42,902 bases of DNA from Bacteroidota bacterium (GCA_963169325.1 CAUJEY010000050.1:1-42902); one strand, 5' to 3'; positions 8,701 through 17,700 are shown, counted from the stretch's first letter. Notes: generated by a model not told the origin, from the sequence alone. Numbers and translations: made by a program.

Positions 8701-10987
8701 CATCGTTTGGCAGAACACCATCGGCGGCAGCGGCGCAGACTACGCCACTTCTATTCAGCAAACCGCCGATGGCGGCTATATCGTCGCCGGGTATTCCGAT
8801 TCGGGCATTTCCGGCGACAAGACCGAAGCCGGGCCGGGTGGCGGCGACAACTGGCTGCTGAAATTGGGCGCTTCGGGCAACATCATTTCGCAAAAAACTT
8901 TCGGCGGAACGGGCTACGACAGCCCAACCAGCGCGCGTCCAACCGCCGATGGCGGCTACGTCGCAGGCGGCATCTCCAATTCCAATACCTCCGGCGACAA
9001 AACGGAGGATGGTCTGGGCGGTTTTGATTTTTGGATCCAAAAATTCGCCCCGGAAGGAACATTGTTGCCCGCCGAAGCCCTCGATTTTGACGGCACGGAC
9101 GACCAGGTTACCCTCGCCCCGCTGCCCGTCAGCCCCGATTTCACCCTCGAATACTGGCTTTACGCCAAAACCCCCGACGACGACTATGACCGCATCACCA
9201 GCGTCGTCGGCGATGTTTTTGAAACTGCCAAAAGCGGGGGGAGCGAAATCAGGATGCTCACCTACCCCGATGGCTGGCAAGTCGTCACTTCCGTCCCAGT
9301 GGACGAATGGGCACACCTGGCCTTTGTCAAAGAAGGCACTTCGGTGAAAGTTTATCAAAATGCCTCGCTCGTTTATACCGGTACGACTTCACTGGCCGGA
9401 TTGCCAAGCCAATGGTATTTGGGCGCGCGGTGGGTTGGAAACGACGGCGCGGCGGGCATCGAGGCAGCCAATATGGCCCTGGACGAACTGCGAATATGGG
9501 GCACAGCCCTCAGCCAAACCCAAATCCAGAACCGCATGAATTGCGAACTAACCGGCGCACAGCCTTTTTTGGTGGCTTATTACAACATGAACCAGGGCAT
9601 TGCCGGGGGTAACAACCCGACCGAGACCGTCCTCACCGACAGCTCGCCCAACGAGGCAGACGGCGCCCTCGCCAATTTTGCCCTGAACTGCACGATGTCC
9701 AACTGGGTGGCGCCCGCCGCCGGCCTTGACGGACCCTGTAGCACCGGCACTGTATTTAGTGGAACGATTCTTTGGGAACAAGACAGCACGAGCGGCGTAC
9801 AAAACGCCACCGTCAATCTCACGGGCACTGCCACGGGCAACGACCAGAGCGACATTGGCGGCTACTATGAAATTTCCATTCCGCCCACAACCGGCAATTT
9901 TACGCTGAAACCCACGAAAAACACCAACAAACTCAATGGCCTGACCAGCGCCGACGTCACGGCGATCCAGCAACACGTGACCTATACCAAACTGTTGCAG
10001 GCGCCCTTTAAACGTATCGCCGCCGACGTGAACAAGAGCAACTCCATCACGACCTTCGACGCCACGCTGATCAATCAGGTGTTGCAGGGCAACCCGCAGG
10101 CTAATGCCATTTTTAACACCTCCTGGCGTTTCGTACCGGCGGCGTACACGTTCCCGAACCCGAACGTGCCCTGGGGTTTCCCGGAACAAATTGTGCTCAC
10201 AGGCGTGAGTGGCATCGTCAGCGGGCAGAATTTTAAAGGTATCAAAGTGGGCGACGTCGCAACCACCTGGGCCAATCCGGCCAACTTCGGCGCCGGCGAA
10301 CCATTGGTGTTCCGGGTGCAGGACCGGATACTGCAAGCCGGTGCGGAAGTCGTAGCCGAATTTCGGGCCGATCAGTTGGACGACCTCAATTCCTTTCAGT
10401 TTGCCTTGTATTTTGATGCGGAGCAGTTGCAATTGGTGGAGATTGAACCGCTGACCGGCTTGCCGTTGAATATGGAAGATTTCGGCACCTTCAATTTAGC
10501 CGAAGGCGAAATCCGCGTGGTATGGGCGCAGGCGACGAGCCTGATGCTGAGCGAAGCGGCGCCGGTGTTCCGCCTGCGATTTAAAGCGCTGGAAAGTGGC
10601 GCGCGGCTGAGCGAGGTGTTGCAACTGAATGAAGAAGCGTTGCCTGGGTATTGTTACAACAGCGCCTATGCTGAGTCGGGTGTGGAACTACAGTATTCGG
10701 CCTCGACGGCGGTGAATCAAGCCAGTGCAGATACGGCGCTGTGGCTGGACAACCGGCCGAATCCGTTTGTGGATATTACCACCCTTCGGTTTATGTTGCC
10801 GGAAGCGGGCGAGGCGGAATTGCGGATTACGGATGCTGTAGGTCGTCTGTTATTTTCACGGAAGAAATTCTATGCAGCCGGCTTACAGATAGAAACGCTG
10901 CATCTGAAGGGGGCAAATGGTGTACTGTTTGCGGAATTGGTGACGGAGCGGGGGCGTGTGATGCGGAAGATGTCGGCAGTACGGTAA
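5708..10987 (+). CDS. 1759-residue mosaic T9SS protein: Gly-rich, FnIII, MopE-like, propeller, LamG, dockerin, cohesin
   Basis: A signal peptide ([20 protein letters not shown]) fixes the ATG at 5708. Domains by approximate residue: an N-terminal region (20-175), a Gly/Asn/Asp-rich tract of GGNGG/GGDGG units (200-540), a fibronectin III domain (568-651), a MopE-type Cys/Asp metal-binding motif (653-698; [20 protein letters not shown]), seven 60-residue repeats likely forming a beta-propeller (698-1117), a LamG/concanavalin-like lectin domain (1121-1327), a Cna-B-like domain, a dockerin-like pair (1405-1464), a cohesin-like domain (1528-1664) and a T9SS sorting domain (1678-1759). It is probably a large cell-surface or released adhesin or scaffold. 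The C-terminal 416 residues parallel the protein ending at 1381. Confidence 0.9.
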   Translation: MKKVFFLILAFSLLGQIYAQKSLPDYFRIADERILTGRIALPERMQAQMKTLQDFEERTYDTPCDSPTKTDLSNGGQFRVPNFQVPKTESLVLKNDLLIWSEGDVTIDGSILGEMIRNSNRNGQNLSVGSGGTIFVRGAIALSDGGNGLDAAEVPNNPALLLSHLGAATLLRAFGKTGSWQGGGGGSLLLFAKKIVFEGKTRVGNGGRGFGSGSGGRGGNLAVLTDIFQKTTISADFFAGNGGDGGSEAGLGCGNGGDGGDAFLSCSEGTNGANNSGSGNVTGGDGGDGGAGIPFANNVLSNGCNGGHGGSGTSTNGNGTGGKGGNGGTGGSVLPDLLGGPGGSGNNGGNGNGGNGGIGTGGNGGDGGNGGAESYSGGTAGAGGNGTGGDGTNGGNGIGGDGGKGGLGGNALINGVFAGNGGQGGQGGSGYGGNSIGNVGIGGDGIGGNGGDGGNGGSGGIFPTYGGNGWLAGHGIGGNGLIGGNGFGGNSGNGGLSGGAADPANYGGCTSPGGNGTGGNSNNPCAFSETGGIGTGGICGTSTHVSPLVCWGAPACQGQSNNGQNLGACNGGLSVTNITNTTAVVSWANCGATEYELQYRPAGSNTWISLNITTQSQTLTNLIAGTGYDYQIQAFCAGIWTGFGPIANFTTSADDTDADGVTTAQGDCDDNDPAVYPGAPEACDGLDNDCDGLTDEGPSLWQNTIGGSGNEFFGLTKPTADGGYIVGGSSNSNISGDKTEDSRGAGDYWVLKLDATGDIVWQKTFGGNAAETLSDLSQTADGGYIVAGHSASPISGDKTEDNSGDADFWVIKLDATGNIEWQNTIGGSGGEGTPKISPTTDGGYILAGTSNSNISGDKTEDGLGADDIWVLKLDASGNILWQNTIGGSLTEVPRSIEQTPDGGYVIGSQSGSNTSGDKTEDSHGGLDYWLLKLDAAGDIVWQNTIGGNADDYLEPGQQTADGGYILCGWSFSGISGDKTEAGLGSWDFWVVKTDGSGNIVWQNTIGGSGADYATSIQQTADGGYIVAGYSDSGISGDKTEAGPGGGDNWLLKLGASGNIISQKTFGGTGYDSPTSARPTADGGYVAGGISNSNTSGDKTEDGLGGFDFWIQKFAPEGTLLPAEALDFDGTDDQVTLAPLPVSPDFTLEYWLYAKTPDDDYDRITSVVGDVFETAKSGGSEIRMLTYPDGWQVVTSVPVDEWAHLAFVKEGTSVKVYQNASLVYTGTTSLAGLPSQWYLGARWVGNDGAAGIEAANMALDELRIWGTALSQTQIQNRMNCELTGAQPFLVAYYNMNQGIAGGNNPTETVLTDSSPNEADGALANFALNCTMSNWVAPAAGLDGPCSTGTVFSGTILWEQDSTSGVQNATVNLTGTATGNDQSDIGGYYEISIPPTTGNFTLKPTKNTNKLNGLTSADVTAIQQHVTYTKLLQAPFKRIAADVNKSNSITTFDATLINQVLQGNPQANAIFNTSWRFVPAAYTFPNPNVPWGFPEQIVLTGVSGIVSGQNFKGIKVGDVATTWANPANFGAGEPLVFRVQDRILQAGAEVVAEFRADQLDDLNSFQFALYFDAEQLQLVEIEPLTGLPLNMEDFGTFNLAEGEIRVVWAQATSLMLSEAAPVFRLRFKALESGARLSEVLQLNEEALPGYCYNSAYAESGVELQYSASTAVNQASADTALWLDNRPNPFVDITTLRFMLPEAGEAELRITDAVGRLLFSRKKFYAAGLQIETLHLKGANGVLFAELVTERGRVMRKMSAVR
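6307..7320 (+). repeat. Gly-rich low-complexity coding repeat
   Basis: About 1 kb of GGNGG/GGDGG/GGTGG-type codon repeats inside the mosaic gene, with irregular 6- to 9-base periodicity built on ggcggnaay/ggngay. The minus strand reads as long proline-rich frames because of the composition; these are shadows. Confidence 0.85.
7801..9060 (+). repeat. Seven tandem 180-bp coding repeats
   Basis: The block repeats at exactly 180 bases with no indel. The GGCGACAAAACCGAAGAC-like motif recurs at about 7915, 8095, 8275, 8455, 8635, 8815 and 8995. Each unit encodes [15 protein letters not shown], a D(Y/F)W(V/L)LKLDA strand and W-QNTIGGS. Seven units of 60 residues suggest a seven-bladed propeller. 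Confidence 0.92.
9740..10986 (+). repeat. Direct repeat of positions 131-1377 (paralogous C-terminal module)
   Basis: The two segments align with a constant offset of 9609 bases from start to end, so there is no net indel over about 1.24 kb. The encoded proteins share most residues through the Cna-B-like, dockerin, cohesin and sorting domains. Confidence 0.9.
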
Positions 10988-11022
10988 TGCAGGTGTTGCC
11001 CCGATGAGGTATCATAAATCCA

Positions 11023-11110
11023 TCTCCCGCAGATCACCGCAGATTTTTGCAGATTATTTTATCAATTGTCGAAATAAAAATCTGCGTTGATCTGCGAAAT
11101 CTGCGGGAGA
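11023..11110. repeat. Imperfect inverted repeat built on TCTGCGGGAGA
   Basis: The left arm starts TCTCCCGCAGATCACCGCAG and the right arm ends ATCTGCGAAATCTGCGGGAGA. The right-arm 39 bases (11072-11110) recur with one change at 19018-19056. It lies between the mosaic T9SS gene and the next promoter and has no coding potential. Confidence 0.75.
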
Positions 11111-11198
11111 ACAATCAATCGTCGCAGGGAAATTTGCGGCGGGAACTTATGAACCTCTAAAAAGGGGGCTTTACAACATCACGGCACAACTAATTTGC

Positions 11199-11206
11199 TA
11201 CCTTTG
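11199..11206 (+). promoter_or_regulatory. TACCTTTG, candidate -7 box
   Basis: It matches the Bacteroidota -7 consensus TAnnTTTG and is followed by GCGCC, 15 bases before the GTG start at 11222. No well-spaced TTTG -33 element is visible. Confidence 0.4.
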
Positions 11207-11221
11207 CGCCAGCGCAAAAAT

Positions 11222-11770
11222 GTGAAAAGAATTTTAACCATATCCCTTATACTGCTTATCCTGCTGCAGTCTTTCAGCAAGGTTTGGATTATTATATCTT
11301 TCAAGATCAACCAGGATTACATTGCCAAAGTATTGTGCGTCAACCGGGATAAACCGGAGGTATTGTGCAGCGGCAAATGTGTTTTAACAAAGAACCTAAA
11401 AGCCGACGAGGAGCAAGAGGGGAAGCAACTTCCTCAAAAATCAAAAGAGCAAAAAGAAACCACGTATTGTTTCGAAGTGCTGCAATGGCTGATTGACAGG
11501 CCGAATGAAATCGCAGACTTTAAAAAACCTCCCACCATTTATCGCTGCCCGCGCTCAGTCCCTTTTGTGATGCGTGTTTTCCATCCGCCGGATGCCGGGG
11601 TAGTTTCGTTAAGCATCGTGTCGTCAATAACTTTCCATTTTGGGGAGCAGATTTTTGGCTCGGGCAAGGCACCAAAACAGGCGTATAGTGTACTATATAA
11701 CTGTTTTGGGAACGAAGCCCAGGGTAAAAAGATGCCGCCAAAATGGAAAGTTATTGACGACAGATGCTAA
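11222..11770 (+). CDS. Small membrane-anchored protein with a C-x9-C-x3-C motif; 3' end formed by a palindrome
   Basis: The GTG at 11222 gives VKRILTISLILLILLQSFSK, a signal or anchor helix, then a conserved-looking block with C39, C49 and C53 (CVNRDKPEVLCSGKCVLTK) and a Lys/Glu-rich tail. From memory, Bacteroidota encode similar short unnamed proteins of roughly 120-140 residues. This frame runs to 182 residues, because about the last 53 codons are read through a palindrome (11611-11771). The native protein was therefore probably shorter. It may belong with the putative metal-handling genes downstream. The role is unknown. Confidence 0.6.
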   Translation: MKRILTISLILLILLQSFSKVWIIISFKINQDYIAKVLCVNRDKPEVLCSGKCVLTKNLKADEEQEGKQLPQKSKEQKETTYCFEVLQWLIDRPNEIADFKKPPTIYRCPRSVPFVMRVFHPPDAGVVSLSIVSSITFHFGEQIFGSGKAPKQAYSVLYNCFGNEAQGKKMPPKWKVIDDRC

Positions 11771-11771
11771 G
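11611..11771. repeat. Palindromic (MITE-like) element in the 3' end of the preceding gene
   Basis: Perfect 24-base arms at 11620-11643 and 11738-11761 are flanked by partly paired AGCATC/GATGCTAA ends. Nested inside are CCAAAACAG (11672-11680) and CTGTTTTGG (11701-11709), with a TATAGT/ACTATA core. It supplies the stop codon of the upstream frame. Confidence 0.8.
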
Positions 11772-12064
11772 CTGTGCATGAACAGTCCGTTCATTTGCAA
11801 CAATTTCTATTAAGTACCGGGCAAACGCCTGAATGCTCCGCCATCGTTCTTCCGGGCCTTGCCGCGAGGCTTATCCATTGACTTTGACAGCCTCACGGCA
11901 ATCAGGTACGGCTGGCGCAGGCATCCTTCACGGGTTTATGCCGTTGCTTCCGCGGCCGTCGTGTTCCAGCGCCCGGCTGAGTGCATCAGCGCTATTTTGT
12001 CCTTGCCATGATGTGGCACAGGGGGTGTTCAAACATTAATTTCAACAACAAAAAGAACTAAAAA
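11771..12064. other. Intergenic stretch, no gene recognised
   Basis: A short forward frame (11833-12039) has no recognisable domain, no plausible start context and Pro/Ser/Arg-rich composition; I regard it as chance. AACAAAAAGAACTAAAAA just before 12065 is a typical A-rich Bacteroidota leader. Confidence 0.5.
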
Positions 12065-12367
12065 ATGGAAAATACATTCGGGCAATTTGCCGAGACCGCC
12101 GCGCTTGGCGCGGCTATATTTTTTGTATTGTTAGCATGCAGTGGGTTAGTCAACCTGTATCTGCGCTATATCGACAACCTTTCCATCGACCGGGAAGATG
12201 TGCAGGCACTTGCCCGGAACACCGGTTTTGCATTGCTTTCAGCAGGAGTTGCCGGGCTGTTTCACTATTTGCCCTTACCCATGGCCCTGACAGCACTACT
12301 TTGCGGGGTCGTGTTTTTTCAAATACTAAAAATCAACGGCCTGCTTAAAATTATCGAGCGGTTTTGA
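12065..12367 (+). CDS. Small multi-pass membrane protein, unknown
   Basis: A 100-residue protein with about three hydrophobic segments: FFVLLACSGLVNLYL, AGVAGLFHYLPLPMAL and LLCGVVFFQIL. A short charged loop (RYIDNLSIDREDVQALAR) lies between the first two. The ATG follows an A-rich leader. I do not recognise the family. It lies between the Cys-motif membrane protein and the WD40 secreted protein on the same strand and could be co-transcribed with the latter (62-base gap). Confidence 0.7.
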   Translation: MENTFGQFAETAALGAAIFFVLLACSGLVNLYLRYIDNLSIDREDVQALARNTGFALLSAGVAGLFHYLPLPMALTALLCGVVFFQILKINGLLKIIERF

Positions 12368-12429
12368 TCTGTCCCGCGCTTCCTGTTTTTTATAAACTGG
12401 CACAACTTTCAATCAAATAATTGGTAAAA

Positions 12430-13671
12430 ATGACATACAAAACCATTCTTTTTGCAACGTTGCTCGGCGCTTTGGCAACGGGCCTTCAAAGCCAAAGTAT
12501 TATTTGGAGTCAAAAAGGCAACAGCAACAGTTCTCTCTCAACGTATGGCGTAGCATTTTCGGCTAACGGCGAAAAGTTGCTCAGCGGCAGCGAATGCCAC
12601 CCGGCCAATATCCGAATGTTCGACGTGGTAACCGGCAACCTGGAGTGGAACTACGATGTCGGCACCACCTTCATGTGTATTCAGGGGGTCAAGTTCAGTT
12701 CCAACGGCTCGCTGATCGCGTCGGTGGAAGAACTCGGAAATATATTGATTTTCGACAACACCGGTGCAACACCGGTCATTGTTGACACGATTGACACCGG
12801 TACGTCCTATGCCTTTGCAACCGATTTCACCCCGGCCAACGATCGGATTGCCGTAGGGGCATCAAGCGGAAAAATGAACATTTACAACCTGCCCGGCGGC
12901 TCGCTTTTTAAAAGCGTGGCGGCGCATTCAGGCTATGTTTATTCCGTCGCTTATTCTCCCGACGGCGCATGGCTCGCCAGCGGTGGCGCCGATAATAAAG
13001 TCAAAATCTGGACAGCCGACGGCGTGCTCAAATTCGCGCTTGCAGGGCATGACCATGACGTGACCTCGGTCAAATTCACCCCGGACAACGCTTTTCTCGT
13101 CACGGGCGGAAGGGACGGCAACGTAAAAATCTGGAACACGGCCGATGGCAGCATCGTACGCACCATCGACGCACATAACGCCGAAATAAAACAGGTGGAT
13201 GTTTCTGCTGACGGCTCTATGATCGTTTCAGCCTCCAGCGACCAAACCAGCAGGATTTGGAATTTCCAGACCGGAGAACTGCTATCCACCTTCGGCAATG
13301 CCGGCGGCGGCGTGGTTTGGTCGGCAGTGTGGTCGCCCGATGGCAGCAAAATTGCCACCGGTACGAGTCTCGGCGACGTTATTTTGTGGGATGTGGCCGG
13401 GGTATCCGGAGCAAACGAACATCCTGACGCACTTCCGGGCGTGGAGATTTTCCCAAACCCGGCCACCGATTTTATCCACCTGAAACGGCCTGCCGGCCTG
13501 CAACTGGAGCGGCTCGAAATCTGCGACGGCATAGGTAAGGTGCTGCGCCGCCTTGACCCTGCGGGGCATCATTTTCCGATACAAGGGCTTCCCGCAGGGA
13601 TACTCTTTTTGAAAATAACCACCCCGGAAGGGCAGGTTTCCGTATTACGTTTTTTTACGGCAGAGAAATAA
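12430..13671 (+). CDS. WD40-repeat protein with T9SS sorting domain
   Basis: 413 residues. The ATG at 12430 gives a signal peptide (MTYKTILFATLLGALATGLQSQ). About seven WD40 blades follow, with typical VYSVAYSPDGAWLASGGAD and VKIWTADG elements, forming a propeller to about residue 330. The C-terminus (VEIFPNPATDFIHLKRPAG to the end) is a T9SS type A sorting domain. WD40 propellers are protein-interaction platforms; here the protein should act outside the outer membrane. It opens the run toward the YHS/TonB/DJ-1 genes, but whether it works with them is unknown. Confidence 0.9.
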   Translation: MTYKTILFATLLGALATGLQSQSIIWSQKGNSNSSLSTYGVAFSANGEKLLSGSECHPANIRMFDVVTGNLEWNYDVGTTFMCIQGVKFSSNGSLIASVEELGNILIFDNTGATPVIVDTIDTGTSYAFATDFTPANDRIAVGASSGKMNIYNLPGGSLFKSVAAHSGYVYSVAYSPDGAWLASGGADNKVKIWTADGVLKFALAGHDHDVTSVKFTPDNAFLVTGGRDGNVKIWNTADGSIVRTIDAHNAEIKQVDVSADGSMIVSASSDQTSRIWNFQTGELLSTFGNAGGGVVWSAVWSPDGSKIATGTSLGDVILWDVAGVSGANEHPDALPGVEIFPNPATDFIHLKRPAGLQLERLEICDGIGKVLRRLDPAGHHFPIQGLPAGILFLKITTPEGQVSVLRFFTAEK

Positions 13672-13740
13672 AAAAACATACCTATCCGGGATTTATTTTA
13701 AGGAAACCACGGGAACAACTCGCTGATTTTCAAACTTTTA

Positions 13741-13911
13741 AGCGATTTTTATAAGAAAATTCAATCTTTAACAGCCTTCCTGCTCCTTGCAGCCGTGCCT
13801 TTCGCCCAAAACCCCGGTCAGCTGGAAAGCATTATCGAGGGTGAAAAATCGGCTTGGCTGCGGCAAAACGCGGTGACGGCAAAGATGACAAGTAAGGTTT
13901 TGACTCATTAA
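13741..13911 (+). pseudogene. Remnant of the 5' end of a secreted-protein gene
   Basis: An open stretch without a start codon reads like a start-less signal peptide and mature N-terminus: YKKIQSLTAFLLLAAVPFAQ, then NPGQLESIIEGEKSAWLRQN, and stops at 13909-13911. The N-terminal style (signal peptide, then SII-GEK-A-LR) resembles Bacteroidota secreted peptidases, possibly of the M1 type, but the match is too short to assign. The start codon and everything downstream are gone. Chance is not excluded. Confidence 0.4.
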
Positions 13912-13939
13912 GGAACAATCAATATTTTAAAACAGAATT

Positions 13940-14209
13940 ATGAATCGCAACATTCTTTTTTCAGCCGTTTTGGTTTTTTCCACGTTGCTGTCCGCTTGCA
14001 AGCAAGGAGCAACTTCAAATCAAAACCAGAGCCAAACGACCACGGTATTTGCCAATGAAACTGATTTTATCTGCGGCATGAAAGTACAGGCCGACTACAC
14101 GGATACCTGCCAGTACAAGGGCAAGACCTATGCGTTTTGTTCCGAATCGTGCAAAGCGGAATTTCAGGCTGCGCCGGAAAGCTTTTTGAACAAGGAAACC
14201 GGTCATTAA
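13940..14209 (+). CDS. YHS-domain lipoprotein
   Basis: 89 residues. The lipobox LLSAC puts the lipid-modified cysteine at C20. The YHS domain follows: C45-G-M47 in DFICGMKV, then C57, YKGKTYAFC (C67) and ESCKAEF (C71). YHS domains accompany metal proteins, especially copper ATPases, and their Cys residues can bind metals. It is anchored in the periplasm or outer membrane. It sits 70 bases upstream of a TonB receptor, so a metal-binding role in uptake or protection is a reasonable inference. Confidence 0.9.
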   Translation: MNRNILFSAVLVFSTLLSACKQGATSNQNQSQTTTVFANETDFICGMKVQADYTDTCQYKGKTYAFCSESCKAEFQAAPESFLNKETGH

Positions 14210-14279
14210 TTTATTCTTTTGACAAGAAATCGAGGCAAGCGTGGTAAACACAAAATATTGACAATCAATAATTTTAAAA

Positions 14280-16655
14280 ATGAAACAATATATTTTCGGG
14301 CTTCTTGTCCTGCTTTTGAATTTTACTGCTTCTGCGCAAAATATCAGTGGTACTGTAAAAAATACATCCGGTGAAGGTATTGCCTTTGCCTCCATACACG
14401 TCCTGAACAGCAACGTCGGAACATCCACGGATCGTGAAGGGCAATTCAGCCTCAACCTTTCAGGGGGTAATTACCAAATTTCCATCGGCGCCGTCGGTTA
14501 TGCCTCAAAAGTGCAGGCAATCCAGGCGACAGATCGTGCGGCCGTGCTCGACATCGTGCTGGAAAACAGCACCGAAACGCTTGGTGAGGTGGTCGTAATG
14601 GCCAATAAACGCGAGGAAGACATCTTGCAGGTCGCTACTTCCATTACCTCGCTTTCGGCGCAAAAAGTGGAACAGACCCGTACGATCGGCTTGGCTAACC
14701 TGACTGCTCTTGTGCCAAATTATTTGTACCAAGAACTCGGCGTCGGCTTCCAACAGGTGCAGTCCATTCGGGGCATTCAGGTGTTCAGCGAAAATCCGGC
14801 AGTGGCCACCTACATGGACGATGTGAACAACCTCGACATACTGGCCAACGGCATGATGTTCACCGATATTGAGCGGATTGAGGTGCTGCGCGGGCCACAG
14901 GGCACTTTGTTCGGTCGCAATGCCATGGGCGGTGTGGTTAACATTACGACCCGCAAGCCCACGAACCGCACCGAAGGTTTTGCCGAGGCCGGCGTCGGCA
15001 ATCTGGCTTTGCAACGCTACGCCGCAGGTTTCAAAACGCCGGTTGTTAAGGACAAACTGTTTTTCGGCATCAACGGGTTATACCAAAGCCGAGACGGATA
15101 CTGGGAAAACGACACTACCGGAACGGGCGCAACGGACGGCAGGATTGTCGGAAAAACCGTCGGCGGCGAGAAAAATTTGTACGGCAACGTGTATTTGAAA
15201 TGGCTGCCTTCGGCAAAATTCAGCGCAACGCTCAACGTGAAAGGGCAAAGGGACTGGTCGGACAACACGGGCTTTTTTGTGTCGCAACCGAGTGAGCCGG
15301 TCGCTTTTGCTAACCCCGACAAAATCTACCTCAGCCGCATTGGGGAACACGAACGTAACCTCGTGAATTCGGCTTTGACACTCAAATACTTCGGCAGCGG
15401 CTTCACACTGACCTCGATTTCCGCTTTGCAGCGTATCGGGTTGTCGTTCAAAGACATTGATTTCCCGGGCTACTACCACTCTTTTTACGAAAAAGAGATT
15501 GGCGAGGCATTGCCGCCACAAAACGTTTTGAGCCAAGAGTTGCGCATTAACGGCGCTATGGCAGGCCAAAAACTGACATATACGGCGGGTATATTCTTCT
15601 TCTCGCAGGTTGGTTACGAACCCTCCACAAACCTTGCCTTCGAGCTTGCTCCCGACATTTATTCCATTTTCAGGAATAAAAGCGACAACACGGGCTTTGC
15701 GGGTTTTGGCGAATTGTCTTACCGTTTAACCAAAAAACTGTCGGCAACGGCGGGCTTGCGCTACGACAACGAGAATAGAGAAAGCACCTTCAATGGATTT
15801 GGCGATGCCAGTTTTGCGGGCGGGGTTTTTACCCAACTCGTCGCCGATACGACGGTGAGCGGCACTTACTCGGCATTATCACCCAAAATGGCAGTGGCTT
15901 ATGCCCTTACCGATAAATCGAACTTATACGTCAGTTTTACCCGTGGCTTTCGGGCCGGCGGTGTGAATGCACAGAAATTGCCCGTAGATGTTCCACAAAA
16001 ATTTGACCCCGAATATTCCAACAATTACGAAATCGGCTACAAAATGCAAGCTTTGGGCAACCGCTTAAGCATCGGCGTATCAGCGTTTTTGATACAATGG
16101 CAAGACCTGCAATTTTTCAACCTCGTCGCCCCGTTCACATACGCCCGGGAGAATGTGGGCGATGCGCAGTCGGCCGGCTTCGAGTTGGAGGCCTCGGCAA
16201 TACCCCTGAAAGGTTTTCAGTTGGACGGCAGTTTGGGCATCAACAGCACCGAATACAAAGATTTTTCCTTGAAAAGGGTAAATTTTCTCACCGGAGAGGA
16301 GAGCACCACCCGAATCGGCGGCAATAAATTGTCCAACGCCCCGAGCCACACCCTGTTCCTCGGGGCACAGTACACGGCAAATTTGACGGAGAAATTGTCG
16401 CTCGTGCTCCGGGGCGAGGTTCGCAACATGGGCGAGTTTTACACGGATATTCAAAACACGCTCAAACAGCCTGCCTACACGCTCGTCAATTCCAACATCG
16501 GTTTGGGTTACGGCAAGTACAGCCTCTCGCTCTGGGTTCAAAACCTGACCGACGAGGCGTATTTGGCATTCGGCAACGCAGATACCAGTTTCGGGCGCAG
16601 CGTTCGCACGGCGGCTCCACGCACGTTCGGGGCTACGGCGAGTATAAAACTTTAA
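14280..16655 (+). CDS. TonB-dependent outer-membrane receptor
   Basis: 791 residues. The signal peptide ends at SAQ20. A carboxypeptidase-regulatory-like domain (about 21-107; ISGTVKNTSGEGIAFASIHV) is followed by a plug (about 108-235; RIEVLRGPQGTLFGRNAMGGVVNITTR) and a beta-barrel to the C-terminus ending ATASIKL. The domain order and the ANKREEDILQVATSIT segment resemble iron-complex/siderophore-type receptors rather than SusC. It uses TonB-ExbBD energy to import a scarce ligand. No SusD partner is present. Neighbouring YHS and metal-binding DJ-1 proteins favour a metal complex as ligand. A hairpin at 16666-16712 follows the stop. Confidence 0.93.
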   Translation: MKQYIFGLLVLLLNFTASAQNISGTVKNTSGEGIAFASIHVLNSNVGTSTDREGQFSLNLSGGNYQISIGAVGYASKVQAIQATDRAAVLDIVLENSTETLGEVVVMANKREEDILQVATSITSLSAQKVEQTRTIGLANLTALVPNYLYQELGVGFQQVQSIRGIQVFSENPAVATYMDDVNNLDILANGMMFTDIERIEVLRGPQGTLFGRNAMGGVVNITTRKPTNRTEGFAEAGVGNLALQRYAAGFKTPVVKDKLFFGINGLYQSRDGYWENDTTGTGATDGRIVGKTVGGEKNLYGNVYLKWLPSAKFSATLNVKGQRDWSDNTGFFVSQPSEPVAFANPDKIYLSRIGEHERNLVNSALTLKYFGSGFTLTSISALQRIGLSFKDIDFPGYYHSFYEKEIGEALPPQNVLSQELRINGAMAGQKLTYTAGIFFFSQVGYEPSTNLAFELAPDIYSIFRNKSDNTGFAGFGELSYRLTKKLSATAGLRYDNENRESTFNGFGDASFAGGVFTQLVADTTVSGTYSALSPKMAVAYALTDKSNLYVSFTRGFRAGGVNAQKLPVDVPQKFDPEYSNNYEIGYKMQALGNRLSIGVSAFLIQWQDLQFFNLVAPFTYARENVGDAQSAGFELEASAIPLKGFQLDGSLGINSTEYKDFSLKRVNFLTGEESTTRIGGNKLSNAPSHTLFLGAQYTANLTEKLSLVLRGEVRNMGEFYTDIQNTLKQPAYTLVNSNIGLGYGKYSLSLWVQNLTDEAYLAFGNADTSFGRSVRTAAPRTFGATASIKL

Positions 16656-16665
16656 CTTTAGCTGA

Positions 16666-16712
16666 GAGGCTGTCTCATAAGTAATTAGTCATTGACTTAC
16701 TGAGACAGCCTC
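16666..16712. terminator. Hairpin after the TonB receptor gene
   Basis: GAGGCTGTCTCA (16666-16677) pairs perfectly with TGAGACAGCCTC (16701-16712). The stem extends inward through TAAGT/ACTTA with one bulge, and CTTTC follows. The position 11 bases after the stop fits a terminator. The arm sequence also resembles insertion-sequence ends, so a relic is possible. Confidence 0.65.
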
Positions 16713-16730
16713 TTTCAATTTATTAAAAAG

Positions 16731-17645
16731 ATGAAAAACAGCGTCTTGTTGCTTCTATTGGCAGTTTTGGCATTGGGTTGCCAAAATTCAAAAACCGAAA
16801 ACACCGGCAAAAACACCGTTGCTCCAAAAGAAACCATGAGCGCGGCGGATTCGCTCAAATTGGCGAAGGAGATAGAAAATTTCACGCCTGAAAACCACGT
16901 CAGTACGATGAATCTGATTTTCGGCAAACCCAAATACGACATCAAAAACATCGGCATCCTGGTATATGATGGCGTGAACGAATTAGATGTAATGGGCCCA
17001 CGCTATGTACTCGGGCAGGCAATGGGCGTAAAAACCCGGTTAATCAGCCTCAAACCGGGCAACATCAAAACCGTCATGGGCGTGGAAATCGTCCCGAACA
17101 CCGTGATTGATTCCGTTAACCAACTCGATATTCTGATCATCCCTGGCGGTTTCAAAGGCACCATCGAGGCGGCATACGACACGCGCCTGCACGAGTGGAT
17201 TCGAAAAATCGACCAGACGACCAAGTACACCGGCTCCGTTTGCACAGGAGGCTGGATTCTCGGCGCAACAGGGCTTTTGAAAGGCAAACGCGCTTCCACA
17301 AACTGGTACAAAGAGGAGGCGTTTTTGAAAAAATACGGGGCTGTCCCGGCAAACGAACGCTACACGCAAGACGGCAAATACTGGACGTCGGCAGGCGTGA
17401 CGGCGGGCATGGACATGGCTTTGGCCATTATGAAAGACATTTACGGCGAGCGATATGCGGAAGCCATCATGCTCGATATGGAATACGACCCGCATCCGCC
17501 TATCGAAGGGGGCACGCCGGAAAAAACAGGTTGGGTCGTCAACTGGATGATGGAAAGCATGTATGATGCCGGGGTAAATCCGCTGATCGATAGTTTGGAA
17601 AAAGTGAAAAATGCTATTCCAAAAACCACTCCGAAAAATCAATAG
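16731..17645 (+). CDS. DJ-1/PfpI-family lipoprotein
   Basis: 304 residues with lipobox ALGC (C17). The DJ-1/PfpI fold spans about 70-260. It has the nucleophile elbow SVCTGGW with C171 followed by T172, and D86 in YDGVNELDVMGP. The Cys-Thr pair plus this Asp matches the GlxA/isonitrile-hydratase branch rather than PfpI proteases. Members hydrolyse or hydrate small molecules or only sense them, so the reaction is not assigned. Lipid anchoring is unusual for this mostly cytoplasmic family. The next gene encodes a second DJ-1 protein 55 bases downstream. Confidence 0.9.
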   Translation: MKNSVLLLLLAVLALGCQNSKTENTGKNTVAPKETMSAADSLKLAKEIENFTPENHVSTMNLIFGKPKYDIKNIGILVYDGVNELDVMGPRYVLGQAMGVKTRLISLKPGNIKTVMGVEIVPNTVIDSVNQLDILIIPGGFKGTIEAAYDTRLHEWIRKIDQTTKYTGSVCTGGWILGATGLLKGKRASTNWYKEEAFLKKYGAVPANERYTQDGKYWTSAGVTAGMDMALAIMKDIYGERYAEAIMLDMEYDPHPPIEGGTPEKTGWVVNWMMESMYDAGVNPLIDSLEKVKNAIPKTTPKNQ

Positions 17646-17700
17646 CACCCTGAATACCAGATTTCATTTGACTAGACATCCCCAAACAGCATCAGCAAAT

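Noticed and set aside
11833-12039. 68-codon forward frame
   Set aside because: No recognisable family, poor start context, composition typical of non-coding sequence.
16666-16712. Insertion-sequence remnant from the GAGGCTGTCTCA inverted ends
   Set aside because: Only 23 bases lie between the arms and there is no transposase; a terminator fits position and structure better.
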